From assembly GCA_019843655.1 (NCBI GenBank), contig JACDQD010000002.1, forward strand, positions 14,779,154-14,843,153: a stretch of DNA of 64,000 nt. The letters are read 5' to 3'. The translations under genes and the position numbers were made by a program. Positions 47,227 through 59,703 of this stretch are shown in pieces (positions within the stretch are counted from its first letter, which is position 1; the number at the start of each line of letters is the position of its first letter). Below the pieces are notes generated by a model that did no database searches, had not been told where the DNA came from, and saw only the letters and a program-made list of their open reading frames with translations. This DNA is from Lethocerus indicus (Eukaryota > Arthropoda > Insecta > Hemiptera > Belostomatidae).

Positions 47227-50200
47227 CTAAGCTTGCAAATTCATTTTGGCAGCCTCCTGTCGTATAACTGATATCAGTTCCATGTTTATCAAGAACACAA
47301 ACCTCAAACCAGCAATCTATAAAAACAAATATTGTAGTATTAAAAATAGGTACTTACAACAACATTAGAAATTTTGACATTATAAATTACTTTTAATGGC
47401 AAAATAGTTAAAAAATATATTTCATAATTCATATAATATTTAAAAAAAAGATTACTTACAAAATATATTTCTAAATATAGACTACATATAAAAAACAAAA
47501 TAACTGAATGTTTTGTAAAAATGGAAATAATCACCTCTACTACAGAATTATCATTTAATCGGTATTTGTTTCCGGATAGTATAGGTCTGCCATCAACATA
47601 AATTGGTCTTTTTCCTTCATTCATAAGGAAAAAGTCACCATTATTTCTTAGCCTGATAGTTCCCTGTTGTCTGGACACTTTCCACGCCGGTCCTTCAAGA
47701 GAAAGATCAACATCCACAGTATAGTCTTTCGTCGAACGTCCAAGTGTAATCTGAAGAAAACACACAATGGAAATATTGGCAAATAAAAATGAATTTATAA
47801 TATCAAGTATACATACTTTCCAACAAACCCAATTTAAATATATTTTCTAACATATTACATATTTTAGTTTGCACATTTTCTCATTTTTTTACACTTAACA
47901 TTAAGAAGGTACTGATTACTGAGGTAAGTAACCAAAATATGTAATGGGAAAAATATTACTAATAGGTAAGAAACTATAATGCCATTTACATATTCAAATG
48001 AGGACTTACCTGTCTTGATCTCATTAGATAACGGACAAGTCGGCCCTTAAGTACAGCAAGAGTGTGGGTATCAAATTCTTGAGGAGCAATACCAGAAACA
48101 GCATCCACCAGAACTTGCCATCTCCCAAGTTCTGCTTCTAATGTTCGGATTTCTTTCTTTTCTCTCCTATAGATAATTAAATTAGAATCAAACAAATGTT
48201 CAAAAAAATTGTATACCATGAATACCATGATTTATAATTTTGGTGCATACACACCATGTTACAAAAGTATGTTTATAACTGTACCCAAGTTTCAACATGA
48301 AGATGACATTCACCAAAATAACGTTACTTTTTTTGGAATGCCTGCTTTGTGGTCTGCAAGGGGTTTTTTATTAGACAGGTTTAGGCTGAATGCCATTTTC
48401 AGTAGCAGTATAAGTGACAGTGCATACAGGATGCCCAACAAGCATCCCTTGTGCCAAAGTGCACTTATGCTACTGAAGATGGTGAGCAGCCAAAACTGGT
48501 CTAGCAAAACACCAAACCAGCGAGAGGAGGCAGAAGAACATGAAAACTACAGTTACATTTTTTCTTATAAAGTAAATATATTAATTATCTTTATCAAATT
48601 ATATCAATCTGTTTTAATCATCTACCTGTCAGAGAGAAATAATTCTTCTTCAAGAGCATCATCTCTAGGCCCTGTAAGTTCTGAATCATTAATACTTTCT
48701 TCAAGTTCTGAGAAAGGTATTATCTTCTGGTCTCCACTACTTCCTGGCACTGTGACAAAACAATAATTTACTAAAAATGAGGAATTCAAACAAATAATTA
48801 CATACTTTTGTAAAATAACATTCAAAACATGTTTACGATGGACTATAATTATAATAAATACAATAATGAATAACTTATTATTATCATAACATATACTGAA
48901 ATCAAACATATTACCTGTTTGGTCATCAAGTAAATAATACTGCTTCATGATCAGCCATTGAGACATCAATGTTTTTGGAGTCCGTGCACGGTGAAAAACT
49001 AGGCTATGTTTATGAAGAAGTTCTTCAAAAGTTTCTAGTGTAGGACAAGAGGTCTAAAGAAATGCAAAACATTAAAAATTAAATTATTAATATTAATGAT
49101 TATAGTTTTAGTAATTAATAGCAATTATTTTTAGACCCATGTTGCATACATCAAAATATGAATTATACCTCTCTATTTCAAATGGCATTATTACAGGGAC
49201 ACACTAATAAAACTATACTTTATAAATAAATAAAAAATGTTACTATTAATGCTGTAAAAATTAGGAAGTTAAATATAATGTAACACAAATCATAAAATAC
49301 TATTAGAAAGGGGATAATATAATTACTGATTTGACTGCTGCCAAAGTTTGTTGTTCTTCCTTGCTGTAAAGTGTTTTACTTTCTATATTAGCAATTACAT
49401 CCGGATGTAAATTTCTCATTGCCGAAACAGCAAGTTTTGACACGGTTGGTTCATACAAGAGTGCATACCACCGTTGTTGTATCTCTTGTAGGGTGAATTT
49501 ACAGGAAAACTTAACCCCTCGATGGACAAGTTGAAGATCATTTGACTGTATTTCACAAAATAAAAATGAAATTAAATCGAAGTATAGTATAAGTAGAACA
49601 TAATTTTTAAATTCTCTATAAAAATGTATAAGGTTCTTAGTATCAATAATACCAATATTAAAAAATACAATTTTGTTTTCATTTAGCCACTAATGAACTA
49701 GTCAGAAATTAATAATCTAAAAATAATTAGAATATTTTATTGTGTTGTAATTACATTACAACATTAGTTATTCGTATTGAAAAAACTTGGCTTAGATGAT
49801 ATTTCTAATCTCTTATTTTGGCATAATTACTTTCATAATACCTTTCTAAAGAATTGTGGTAAATATACATTCATTATTATAGGTATAACTAATTATAATA
49901 AAACTTATATATTAAATACATTGGATTAAAAAATGTTTCAAATTGAAATAAAGTTTACTGTTTTGGAAGTTTATCAAAACTTCTAAGCACATATTCAAAA
50001 TAAAAATCAGGCACAGTGCACTTAGCATTAGTAATGAATTAATTCAATTAGTTAGGTTTTAGGAAACTAACTTAAAAAATTGAAATAGGAAGCAAATTAC
50101 ATTTACATTTGAAATATTAGGGTACATATTAATACATTTTTAAAAATATAATTTGCTTCTTATTTCCATTTTTTAAGTTAGGTTCCAGGAAACCCATTAA

Positions 50201-51902
50201 TTGATATCATTGCTGAAGTTCCTCTTACACACTCTCATTACAAAATAAGGCCCCAAAAAGTTCAAATATTAGATAAATATCTAGTAATATTCTAATAATA
50301 ATAAAAAATATCTAATAATATTAGATAAATATATTTAAATATATAAACATAAAAAACTATTATTTTATAAGAGTTTTTATAAATGTTATTATAATATAAT
50401 AAAAAAAATGTTACACCTGTATTACAGCAGTAATCAATGCTAAATCATCAGATGGTTTCCATCGGCCTAAATCCTTTGTGACAGCATGAGGAGGTGGTTT
50501 TGATTTACGAGATCTCTTTGATGAAGATTTTGATACCATTCTTCTCTTATCAGCGGGAGATGAATTCATTGTACTGCTACTTGCACCCTCATCTGAAATA
50601 AGTTTCTTTTAATAAAAAACATAATATGCAGAAATGATTAATAATACTCTACTCTGTTACACAGAGAAACTTAAATAGAGAATCTTGATTAAAATGCACT
50701 AATTTGTTTTAAACTAAAAAGTCAATTCTTTTTAAGTGAATATGGGGATCCGAAATGGGGATTGAGATTTCATACATACTTCTTAAAATACAGGAATTAC
50801 CCTTGAAATGTTGTCACTATTTCCATGAAAATAAAAGTCAAACACAACTGAATCCTACAAATTTGTTCAACTTGTTAATTAATATCAGTACCATATGTTT
50901 ATATTCACATATGTTTCATAAATTACACACTATTTCAAAGTAGTGGCTTAGACATTTAAATACTATTGTTCTACTGATATATGATATATTAATGATTTTA
51001 TTTATATATCTTATGATATAATATATTAATGCAATTTATTTCAAGATAACAAAAATATTTTATATGCTTGAAACATAGTGAAACATGTCATTTGACACAC
51101 ATTGTTGTGAAACATTTGTGATATTCACTAATAAATAATATAATAAATTTAAAAGTAAAATTGTAACATTTAAGTATCTAAAGCAATAAATTAAATTTAT
51201 TAAATTATTTTATATATTTAATGGAATCTTAAAAATGGCAACCGCAATAATGGAAACTGAAGGAAGTATTTTCCTTACTGATTAAAAATTTCTTTCTTTC
51301 AGATTAACACCTAACTTTCAATTAATATAAAAACACTTCTCTAGGCTTAGTATTTACCTTTTTTTGTTCACTCTGGAGCTGTATTAATTCTTTGAATAGT
51401 TGGCATACTTACATAAAGCATTTTGAGAAATAGTGCGAACCCGAGGTAACTTCTTTGCAACTGGCTCAGTATCCTTTGAAGACAAGCTGTATTCTACAAG
51501 TTCATCATCAAATTTTCGCCTTTTGATAGAACGGGAACTACTGTAAATATCAATACAGATGTACTAAATAATTAAAGTTATCAAAATAAACCAAAATGAT
51601 AAATGCAGAAACAAAAAGGAAATTAAATCAAATAACTGAATCACAAAAAATTTATCGTAATAAACATAAATTTAGAAATCATAAGAAATAGAACAAAAAT
51701 GGGAAATATTTAATGTGGATCATCACTGAAAACAAAACTACAAATTATGTTTATATAAAAAAGGCGAATTTATTAGTTATTAATACAGCTATAAACCTAT
51801 TTTATACCTCCTACGCTTATTCAGGTCTAAAGAACTGTTATCCATTGAGGGAGTCAATGGAAATTCTAGCTCAAGTGGAGCCACAGCCTGTTGGGATTCC
51901 AT
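47227..51902 (-). CDS. MCRS1: Microspherule protein 1 (FHA-domain chromatin factor)
   Basis: A subunit of the NSL histone acetyltransferase and INO80 complexes that also acts at centrosomes and spindle poles (Rcd5 in flies). Nine exons join in frame: 51808-51902, 51413-51540, 50417-50592, 49327-49545, 48915-49053, 48626-48749, 48010-48166, 47535-47750 and 47227-47316, giving 447 residues (human about 462). An N-terminal basic nuclear-localisation stretch (SSRSIKRRKFDDELVEYS) is followed by the MCRS N-terminal domain at about 115-290 (TKDLGRWKPSDDLALITAVI, VHRGVKFSCKFTLQEIQQRW, YALLYEP). A Glu-rich, coiled-coil-like stretch (REKKEIRTLEAELGRWQ) and a C-terminal FHA domain at about 347-440 (ITLGRSTKDYTVDVDL, SRQQGTIRLRNNGDFFLMNE) complete it. 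The tail IAGLRFVFLINMELISVIRQ closely matches the vertebrate protein. The FHA phosphopeptide-contact residues GR.S and SR.Q are present. Confidence 0.95.
48339..48542. mobile_element. Short decayed copy of the inverted-repeat element, in an MCRS1 intron
   Basis: The left arm (CTTTGTGGTCTGCAAGGGG ... CATTTTCAGTAGCA) and right arm (TGCTACTGAAGATGGTGAGC ... CTAGCAAAACACCAAACCAG) match the element at 26.3-26.8 kb. Only about 80 bp lies between the arms, compared with about 305 bp in the larger copy. It sits between MCRS1 exons 6 and 7 and does not touch the coding parts. Confidence 0.8.
50050..50199. repeat. Inverted repeat (hairpin) in an MCRS1 intron
   Basis: Positions 50069-50099 pair with 50149-50179 (29 of 31 bases complementary), and weaker pairing continues outward to about 50050 and 50199. 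The loop is about 49 bp. It could be a small MITE remnant or a transcribed hairpin. Confidence 0.7.
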
Positions 51903-53921
51903 AATACTGTTATATAGGAAGAAAACTCCACCTGTAATCATTTGGAACAGAATCTCAAATTAAAAACCGCTGACCACTTATAATAAGAGTACACCAGTAG
52001 AAATAATGTAATACTCCTTGTACTTAGATTGTACTAAATCAAAAGATAAACGCAACATTCCCATACAAAATTCTTGTTGAATACAAAAATTTATCAGACA
52101 TACACAGTTAAACCAAATGTTCTAACGAAACCGAAGATTTACACATTTGCCTTCGTCGCACACTGTCACAATAATAAACAATATTAAAGTAAATCTATAT
52201 AAATAACAGCAATAAAACCTTTTAATTTGAAGCCTCCTCAGTTGTTACAAAATTTAACATGTTTGCCAACCTCTGTTCTGAAATATCCCTCATCGTAAGA
52301 GTACTGCGTACCTACCTTTGTATATTTGGAACAGTTCCAGCTATTTTTATTAGTCCCATGTTTAAAATGATTCATGTCTATGCCTCAGACATTATAAAAT
52401 AAAAATTTGCATATCGTCCTCGAGATGAAGTATACTACCTGAACTGGTTACAGAAATTGGTCGAAGAAGTTTAAGCTATCAATTTGGCATCAATCAAAAA
52501 CCTTTGAAATCTTTAAGATAAAAATCAGGGCATTCATATGTGGAAGAAGTGTTTACTACCTCAAGTAGTGGCAATATATATCGACAAGTAAATAGTTGCG
52601 GTTTAACTTCTTAATGCGGTCCTGAAGTCAGGAAAACTATAATGTCGAGAAGGATTATGCATTATTATTGTAAATGTTGTTTCATTAAAAGATAAATTAG
52701 AAAAGATATTTGTTTTATCGCTCCCTAATTAAAGTGTTCATACATTAGACATGGTACAGCCCGAATATTAGAGGTTACATTAATTGTAATAAGATTATAT
52801 TTTTAAGATAAATTCTAATATACCTGCAAAATGAATTGAATGCTTGGGGCGCAAAGAAGTTAAACCTCATTGTGCCCTAAAATACAAATAAAGAAAAAAA
52901 GAACTGAATATATACAAAAACATCACTTTCTGCTTTCATGCAATTGTTATTTCATTAGATTTTCTTATAGCACTTTGATTGTGTGCACAATACAATAACA
53001 TTGTTGGTATTAATTTTTAGATTGTTCATTACTGCCAAAAAACTTGTTTTTTGTAATGTTTACAATTACTTATGCATGAGGTATTACCATTGTATCGAAC
53101 TGTTTTAAAATAATTTTCTATTAATATTTTATCATAATTAAATTTATTTATGATACCATTTAAAAGATTAAATTACTACAGATTATAGATTCCCCGGAAA
53201 ACATGTTCGGAGATTGGGAAAAATAATTCGCTTAAAGGTAGAGTGGAATGCTTTCCTATCAATGATTGGATCACGCGTTTCTACAATAAGTTCATTCTTT
53301 GTAATCGATAACGTGCGCAACAATATTAATACGAACCTGCTGTTGGGTTCAATAGTTCATCATTATCAACTCTGTCAGTAGAATTCCAACACCCGTTCAG
53401 ACGCTCCACCTTGGTTAAACGGTAGGCGTATACATCTTTATATATTGCAACTGATACATAACTATCCCGTGCGAAATTTTGTATTAGGGTGCGAATATAA
53501 ATACACTGTATATATTAAATTGTTACATTAATGGTACGCGGCGTTTCCATGAATAAGAAGCATTCTATAACTGTAGTCTAGAGTACACCCATAAATATAT
53601 TGCACGTGAGGGGAGGCAACGCTATATTACGTTAAGAAGGATTCTGTAAATTAACGAAGTGAACGGAAATATTAAAGGACTAGGGAAGAATACCATAAGA
53701 ACGCTTAATCTGAGACAAACAACCATTCATAGTTTTTAAGAGCTAGTTTCGTAGTTTTAAGCTATCAATCTCTTATTAAAATAAATAATAATTATTAGTA
53801 ATAATTAAAGTCTTATTAAAATTATTATTAATAATATTTCTTCGTGGTGGTTTCCTTTTGTTCGTTTGATAAGTATTGACAAGAATGTCTAAACATATTT
53901 TCTACTTTAATTTGACAGAAA
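51903..53921. other. Head-to-head interval between MCRS1 and iodotyrosine deiodinase
   Basis: About 2.0 kb separate two divergent start codons, so it must hold both promoters. No coding frame was recognised. No TATA box or other clear core element could be assigned, and an untranslated exon for either gene cannot be excluded. Confidence 0.6.
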
Positions 53922-56832
53922 ATGGTGTTTTCGCCGTATATCCCCTTGTTCTACGACTATTGGCCATTCATTTTAACTGGAGTGATGTGCTTTTTGGCGG
54001 CTGCAGTCCTATTTAAGACGACGGTGGAAAATTCCGGCGAGTATTCAGATCAGTTGCCAAGTAAGAGTGCAAAACGAAACATGAATTATTATTTATTTCA
54101 GTGTTCAATAAGATACATAAAACGTTTTACACTGAATGCCGTTATGTTTTTAATATAACAGAAAAAGAATGACAATAGTTGAAAAAAAAGTTTTCTTTAT
54201 TAATTATTAACGGATAAACATTGTACGTTTAACAGGTAATTATATAAAAAATACAATGATTAACACGTTATTTTGCAAGTTTAATTTCACAAATACACAA
54301 ACCTGTCTAAGTCAGAATGATTCGTTTACCTCGCTGTTGCCATGGTAAATCGATAACTCGTTTAACAAGTTGAAGCCCTTCCAGCGTATTTGAACAAACA
54401 ATATGAAATGTCTTTTTGGTTTAACAACTTCTTAATTTTCTTATCTCGAATATAAGAAATGAAATATTCTTTTCAAATCAGTCAATTCATTATTTTATTT
54501 GGATATTTTCATTTGTATTTATTATCTTTCAATTGAACTTTAAATATTAGATATTTAAGAGAATAACCGATCAAAGTAACCTAATTACTCTATTTAGGAG
54601 ATCGTAAAAACATATTCCACATATATTTAAATGAAATTATACGTTTATTACACTATTGCGAAATAAGTTGCACGAAAATTGTACAATTCCACGTTGATAC
54701 CTTTCTACAGTGAAAGGTCAGAGTTGTGACACATATCCGGGAATAATACAGTTCGACCATACATTTTTATCTGTTTTGTGACTGCATTTTACTTTTAACA
54801 CTGAAAATTAGCGTACAATAATACATATATGTTAAAAAAAATAATACGGTCGTATTAACAAAGACCGCTTTAGCTATAGCATATGTTATGAAAAAAATTA
54901 ATTCAAATGTCTCTTGTTCCTTTGTCAAGCAAATTAATCCAGTCACGATTTTAATGATAGTTGAAAAATAGTCAGATGATAAGAAGAACCCTAATTCATG
55001 TCATCCCCAGTTCATCCAATTCACTGAAAATAGATCTGTGATTTTCAATAACAAGTATTGTTTTAACATCAAGGGGTTGATCAAAAATACATTATTGTAA
55101 ACTACAGTATATTCTCAAAACCTTAACACTTTTTACTCCGAACCTACTATTACTATTTTTCCTTCTATGTCTGTGCAGTGTTTTAATTAAGGTGTTATAT
55201 CAGTAGTAGTTGTTATATCTCCTAGGTTATTTGGATGACGAGTTTGACAGTGAAGAGGATGATAATATACTTGAAGATGATGAAATGTATGGTATATCTA
55301 CTGACTTGAAGCACATTACCCTAAACTTCAAAAGGCTTTCATCAGAAGAATCTGAAGAAAGATCTAATGAGTTCTTTGAACTTATGGACAGAAGAAGAAC
55401 AGTAAAGTTTTTCAGTCCAGATTATGTTTCTTTTACAGTAATTCAAAATATCATCAAAGCAGCAGGTAAGTAAAAAAAATAACTAAAATTAATATGAACA
55501 GTTCAATTATGATAAACGCACAGTTTTATTATACCTATGCTTCAGAAAGAAGTATTGTGTGCTTCTTGTATGATTAGTAGCAAACAAATTATCAACATTA
55601 ACATGTAAATTATTCTTTAATGATATAAAAAGGTACAGCTCCTAGTGGTGCACATACCGAACCTTGGACTTATGTGGTAGTGTCAAATCCAGAAATAAAA
55701 CTACAAATACGAGAAATTATTGAGTCTGACGAGAAACTAAGTTATGAACACAGGACAGGTAACTTAGACATTAATAACTAAAATACACATTACAAATAAT
55801 TTTTTTTGTATGAATAGTAAAAAACAAATGAGCTAAGGTTTCCGCGACCAGAACTTAAATTACCAATAACATCCTGTAGGATCGCGTAATATTGCAGGAA
55901 GAACCTCGGTTATCGGGGGTTGACCCCCTGCTATTCCGGCATTTTTCCTGCATTTGGAAACCACATGAGCGAGCTCCACTGGAAAGGTTTTTGCGCCAGG
56001 GTCAGACCCTGATGATGGAACCAGTAAAAGTTCTGAAACGTCGGAAGCAGACCACCCGAGAGGGCACCAGAAGGAAAGGGCAAAAAACCCTTCCAGTAGA
56101 GTCAGTCCTGTGGAAAAACAGGGAAAATCCCGGAAAGTAAAGGGGCAACGCTTGTTAACCGAAGGGCTAATCAGTTTTACTCGATCCAACCAGATGCTAT
56201 TGTAGTCAGTGATAAGTCAAAAAACAAGTTCATTCAGGTTTCTCTAGTGCTGTTATAAATAGTAAATTAAATTATTTACTTCAATTTAAATTAATTTTTA
56301 ATTAATGTTGTTCAGGTCAAAAATATAGTGAAGTTGAAACTGAACTCAAATCAGCCTGGGAAAAAGATTACTTAACTACAGCACCCTACCTCATTTTAGT
56401 ATTCAAACAACTGTATAGTGTACAGCCAGATGGTAAGAAAAAACTGCATTATTACAATGAAATGAGTGTGGCAATTGCAGCAGGAATTCTATTAACAGCT
56501 ATACATGTGAGTATATGACAAGTCTTGCATTTTCCAAAACAGAAATGTAATTTGCAGGTCAAAGGTAGAAAAAAAAATGAAAAGTAACATCATACCTTGT
56601 GTTAATTTTAAATAGAACTATAATATATATTTTTCTCGAATGTTTTTAGTATGCAGGATTAGTATCATTAACGAGCACACCAATGAACTGTGGCAATGAA
56701 ATAAGAAAGATTCTTAACCGCCCAAAAAATGAAAGACTTACTCTGTTGGTACCAGTCGGCTACCCAGCTGAAAATGCCAGTGTTCCTGATTTAGCAAGAA
56801 AACCACTAAGTGAAATAATGGTCCAATTTTAA
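53922..56832 (+). CDS. IYD: Iodotyrosine deiodinase (halotyrosine dehalogenase)
   Basis: A membrane-anchored FMN enzyme of the nitroreductase superfamily that reductively removes halogen from mono- and di-halotyrosines; in vertebrates it salvages iodide. Exons 53922-54060, 55226-55465, 55633-55758, 56316-56506 and 56650-56832 join in frame to 292 residues (human 289). An N-terminal transmembrane helix ([19 protein letters not shown]) lies at about 13-31, followed by an acidic spacer. FMN-binding [11 protein letters not shown] and the loop [10 protein letters not shown] are present. The substrate-lid residues corresponding to human E157, Y161 and K182 are present as E160, Y164 and K185. The C-terminal part ([43 protein letters not shown]) is typical. 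Poly(A) signals AATAAA lie at about 56959 and 56975. Insects lack thyroid hormone, so the physiological substrate is not obvious. Confidence 0.96.
55850..56215. mobile_element. GC-richer dispersed repeat with hammerhead-like hairpin core (IYD intron 3)
   Basis: About 350 bp unlike the surrounding AT-rich intron. It contains CTGATGA at 56009-56015, a 19-base segment that can fold back (GGAAC with GTTCT), then GAAACGTC at 56035-56042. A related block lies on the minus strand at about 60130-60200. Recurrence, composition contrast and the hairpin suggest a retroelement or SINE-type insertion. Its ends were not defined. Confidence 0.55.
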
Positions 56833-57292
56833 TCTATGGCTGCATGAAAACTTATTTTAATTACTTTGTATAAGTTTAATCACACAACATACAATATACA
56901 TGTAAATAATATATTATTAAAATTATTTAGTGTATTATCTAGCAAGTAGTTGAGGCTTAATAAAAGAATTAAAGAATAAATGCATATCTATATTTACATC
57001 TATTGAATAATACATGTGCCTACACTATTTAAAACAATATATTCATTTAACATATAATTCGACACTAATTTTCAACAATGTATTATCCTTTTATTTTTTA
57101 TGTAGTCAATTGATTACATGGTGATACATTGATTACATGTATCACCTTATCACAAATAATGTAAAAAAAAACCTTGTAACATTTAACTTTGGTATCACAA
57201 CATACAAACTATATAAAAATCAATGAAAGTAATTTATCCTGTTAACAAAGAAAAATAAACAAGGAATAAATAGGAAACCTTATTATTAAGGT
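56833..57292. other. Tail-to-tail interval between IYD and IFT46
   Basis: 460 bp of AT-rich sequence holding the 3' untranslated regions of two convergent genes. AATAAA signals for the plus-strand gene are seen near 56960-56980. Confidence 0.7.
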
Positions 57293-59703
57293 TTAATCAT
57301 TTGATGTTGATCCTGTCAAATCCAATCCATTTTCCATGGAATGAGTCCCATCTTCATCATCTCTACCATAATTTTTAATTGCTGAATAAAGTGAAAAGAG
57401 GACATGCAGTGATTCAATCCTTGACTCATAAACTGGAATATCAAAAAGTACTGAAACAAAAAATAAAACTGAAACTGAGCTTGATAATATTTAAAAAAAC
57501 ATACAGACAAATTAAACTTAGTAGGACAAATCCCCATAAATAAATGTCATGTTCTTTGCTACAATGGTATCATGATATTGAAACATAACATAATATACTG
57601 AAATGAAACAACCTTGGAGATAAAATTCTAGAATGTAAAACAGATGAATACTTTTTCAAACTAATCATAGATGAAAACTATGGAGTAAATTCAATTGGTT
57701 CTTGACACCTGTCAAATATAAAATCACTTAAATAATGATTTACCACTTATATTAACACTACATACCCAATATGATATCCACATAAGAAAGTAAATCAGTT
57801 TCAAGGTCTTTAAGAGGTAGTCCAATTTCATTCAGCTTTTGCTCAAATTCAGGTGGCCATTCTTGCATTAGATTGTCAATGTCTGGCATTTTACTATTAA
57901 AAGAAGACAAGAATAATTATCTTTTTGATATGTTACTGTTTTACTTTGTGTTTAAGGAACATTAAATTACCTTGTATACTGAACTGTTTGAGGAGGTTTG
58001 TTCTTATGCAGTTCAGTAATATCTTTAATCCACCGATGAATAGCTTTTGGATTATTTTGAGGATCTTCAATTTTCTTCACCACCTGGGCACAAAAATGGA
58101 TTATGTTTTCAATTTGTCCAATCTTTGTTCTACAATTAATAAATATTCACAAATAATAAATGTTCCTAAAAATAAAACCAATTTAATTTTTTGGTGGAAA
58201 ATTTTTATAACTGTGTTTAAGGTCTAACTCTAGTACCCATTAAAATGTTTAATTTTTTATATACTTTGATAAAGTGTTATACAGTAATGACATAATAAAT
58301 TACACATTTTTTGGCGAAAGAATAAACTAAAATATCAATTAATGTTTACATGTTGTGCATAGTACCTGGTAGCAGAAATACAGATGCTATATCTTAAAAT
58401 GGAAAATGAAACTAACCTTCCAATATTTCAAGGTGCAAGAACTAAATCAAAACAGTGGGTGTGCAGAGGAAGTAGAAATTGTGAATCTGCATGTTCGGTA
58501 TTTACAACAGGTTTTGCTGAAGGTTGTTTAGTTGAAGCTCTTAGGTGTAGATGCATCACAGCAGGTTCACTTTGTGAAGCACTCGGTTCATCAAGAACTG
58601 TAAGCCCCAGTTTGTCATTCACTCCATCTGGCCTTGGTACCTTAAGAAATCCATCAATGTCTCCAACGGCTGGAATGTAGTCTGGTACAAATGGTTGTAA
58701 TTTGTATTCAAGCTGTATGTTCTGAGGTGTATAACTGCAAGTTTTCAGGTCATTGAACAAATTAATCTGATTTCAGTAAATGCATATATTAGCCTAATAA
58801 CAACTTATTACTGGAACAAGCAGTATACATTTAGAATGCAAATGCTAATAGTAAAGTGCAAGTAGTAAGTTTATGTGCTACAAATAATAAGTTCTTGAAA
58901 TGAAAAATACTTACAATGTTATATATTCAAATAGCTCTTTCATCTCTGAGGAAACTGCTAAATGCTCATATTCCTTTGGATCATAAGAACTGAAATTAAT
59001 AAGCAAATCATATTTGTTAATACAAATATTAATATAGATAAGAACATGAACCTAGTTATATTTAAACTAAGAAGGATATAATTTTCAGTGTTTACATCCC
59101 TGTTTGATTTTTCGTGTGTGTTACTTTAACATGAGAACTATTGCACAGTTTTCCATTTATAAAATCTCCTCCCATTATAATAGATAGTATTAAATTAAAA
59201 CTAGAATTATATTACATTTAAATATCAGTAATCAGCCATTGGTTCCTTAGCATTACCTGAAAATAAAAACTTACCCTTCCAAATGAACTGGCTGAACATC
59301 ATCATCATCATCCTCATCATCATCTTCGGAATTTTCAGACGGTTCAGAATCCATAGCTGGTTGCCTAATAGATGGAGTGTTTAAGGATGATTGTCTTACC
59401 ATCTTAGAACCTGGTCTTCCTGTCTAAAAATTCAAATTTCACTTATATTATTTTATACAGAATCAAATATATATACAGTCAATATCAGTTATTCAAATTT
59501 AGTTTTAGTCTTTCAATTTGAAGTAAAGTTGTTTCTATTTAATTTTATTTCTTGCCCATATTACTTACTCGTCTAGCAGATCGAGGTCTTGAACCAGATT
59601 CAATTTTTTCTTCGTAATCATTTCCATCAAAAGAGTCTCTACTTTTAGAAGATGAACTCTGAACTTCATCTGCATCGGTAACGTCAATAGCTTCATCATA
59701 CAT
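57293..59703 (-). CDS. IFT46: Intraflagellar transport protein 46
   Basis: A core subunit of the IFT-B complex that carries ciliary cargo such as outer dynein arms; in insects cilia occur mainly in sensory neurons and sperm. Seven exons join in frame: 59569-59703, 59275-59423, 58915-58989, 58506-58734, 57971-58083, 57766-57893 and 57293-57450, giving 328 residues (human 304). The N-terminus is Ser-rich and acidic (NSEDDDEDDDDD). The conserved IFT46 domain starts at about residue 95 with YDPKEYEHLAVSSEMKELFE, then YTPQNIQLEYKLQPFVPDYI, PAVGDIDGFLKVPRPDG, NPKAIHRWIKDITELH, MPDIDNLMQEWPPEFEQKL and DIPVYESRIESLHVLFSLY. The donor of exon 4 was set at GTT|GTAAAT because reading on brings an extra segment and a stop codon, while this site gives the family spacing. 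Confidence 0.94.

Noticed and set aside
48209..48766. Plus-strand frame of 185 codons
   Set aside because: It runs through the decayed inverted-repeat element and the antisense of MCRS1 exon 6; not a gene.
55860..56189. Overlapping open frames on both strands in IYD intron 3
   Set aside because: They fall in the GC-richer dispersed repeat; no protein motif.
58428..58505. Extension of IFT46 exon 4 to a downstream GTTAGT donor
   Set aside because: It would bring in a stop codon and a segment absent from the family; the GTAAAT donor at 58505 keeps frame and family spacing.
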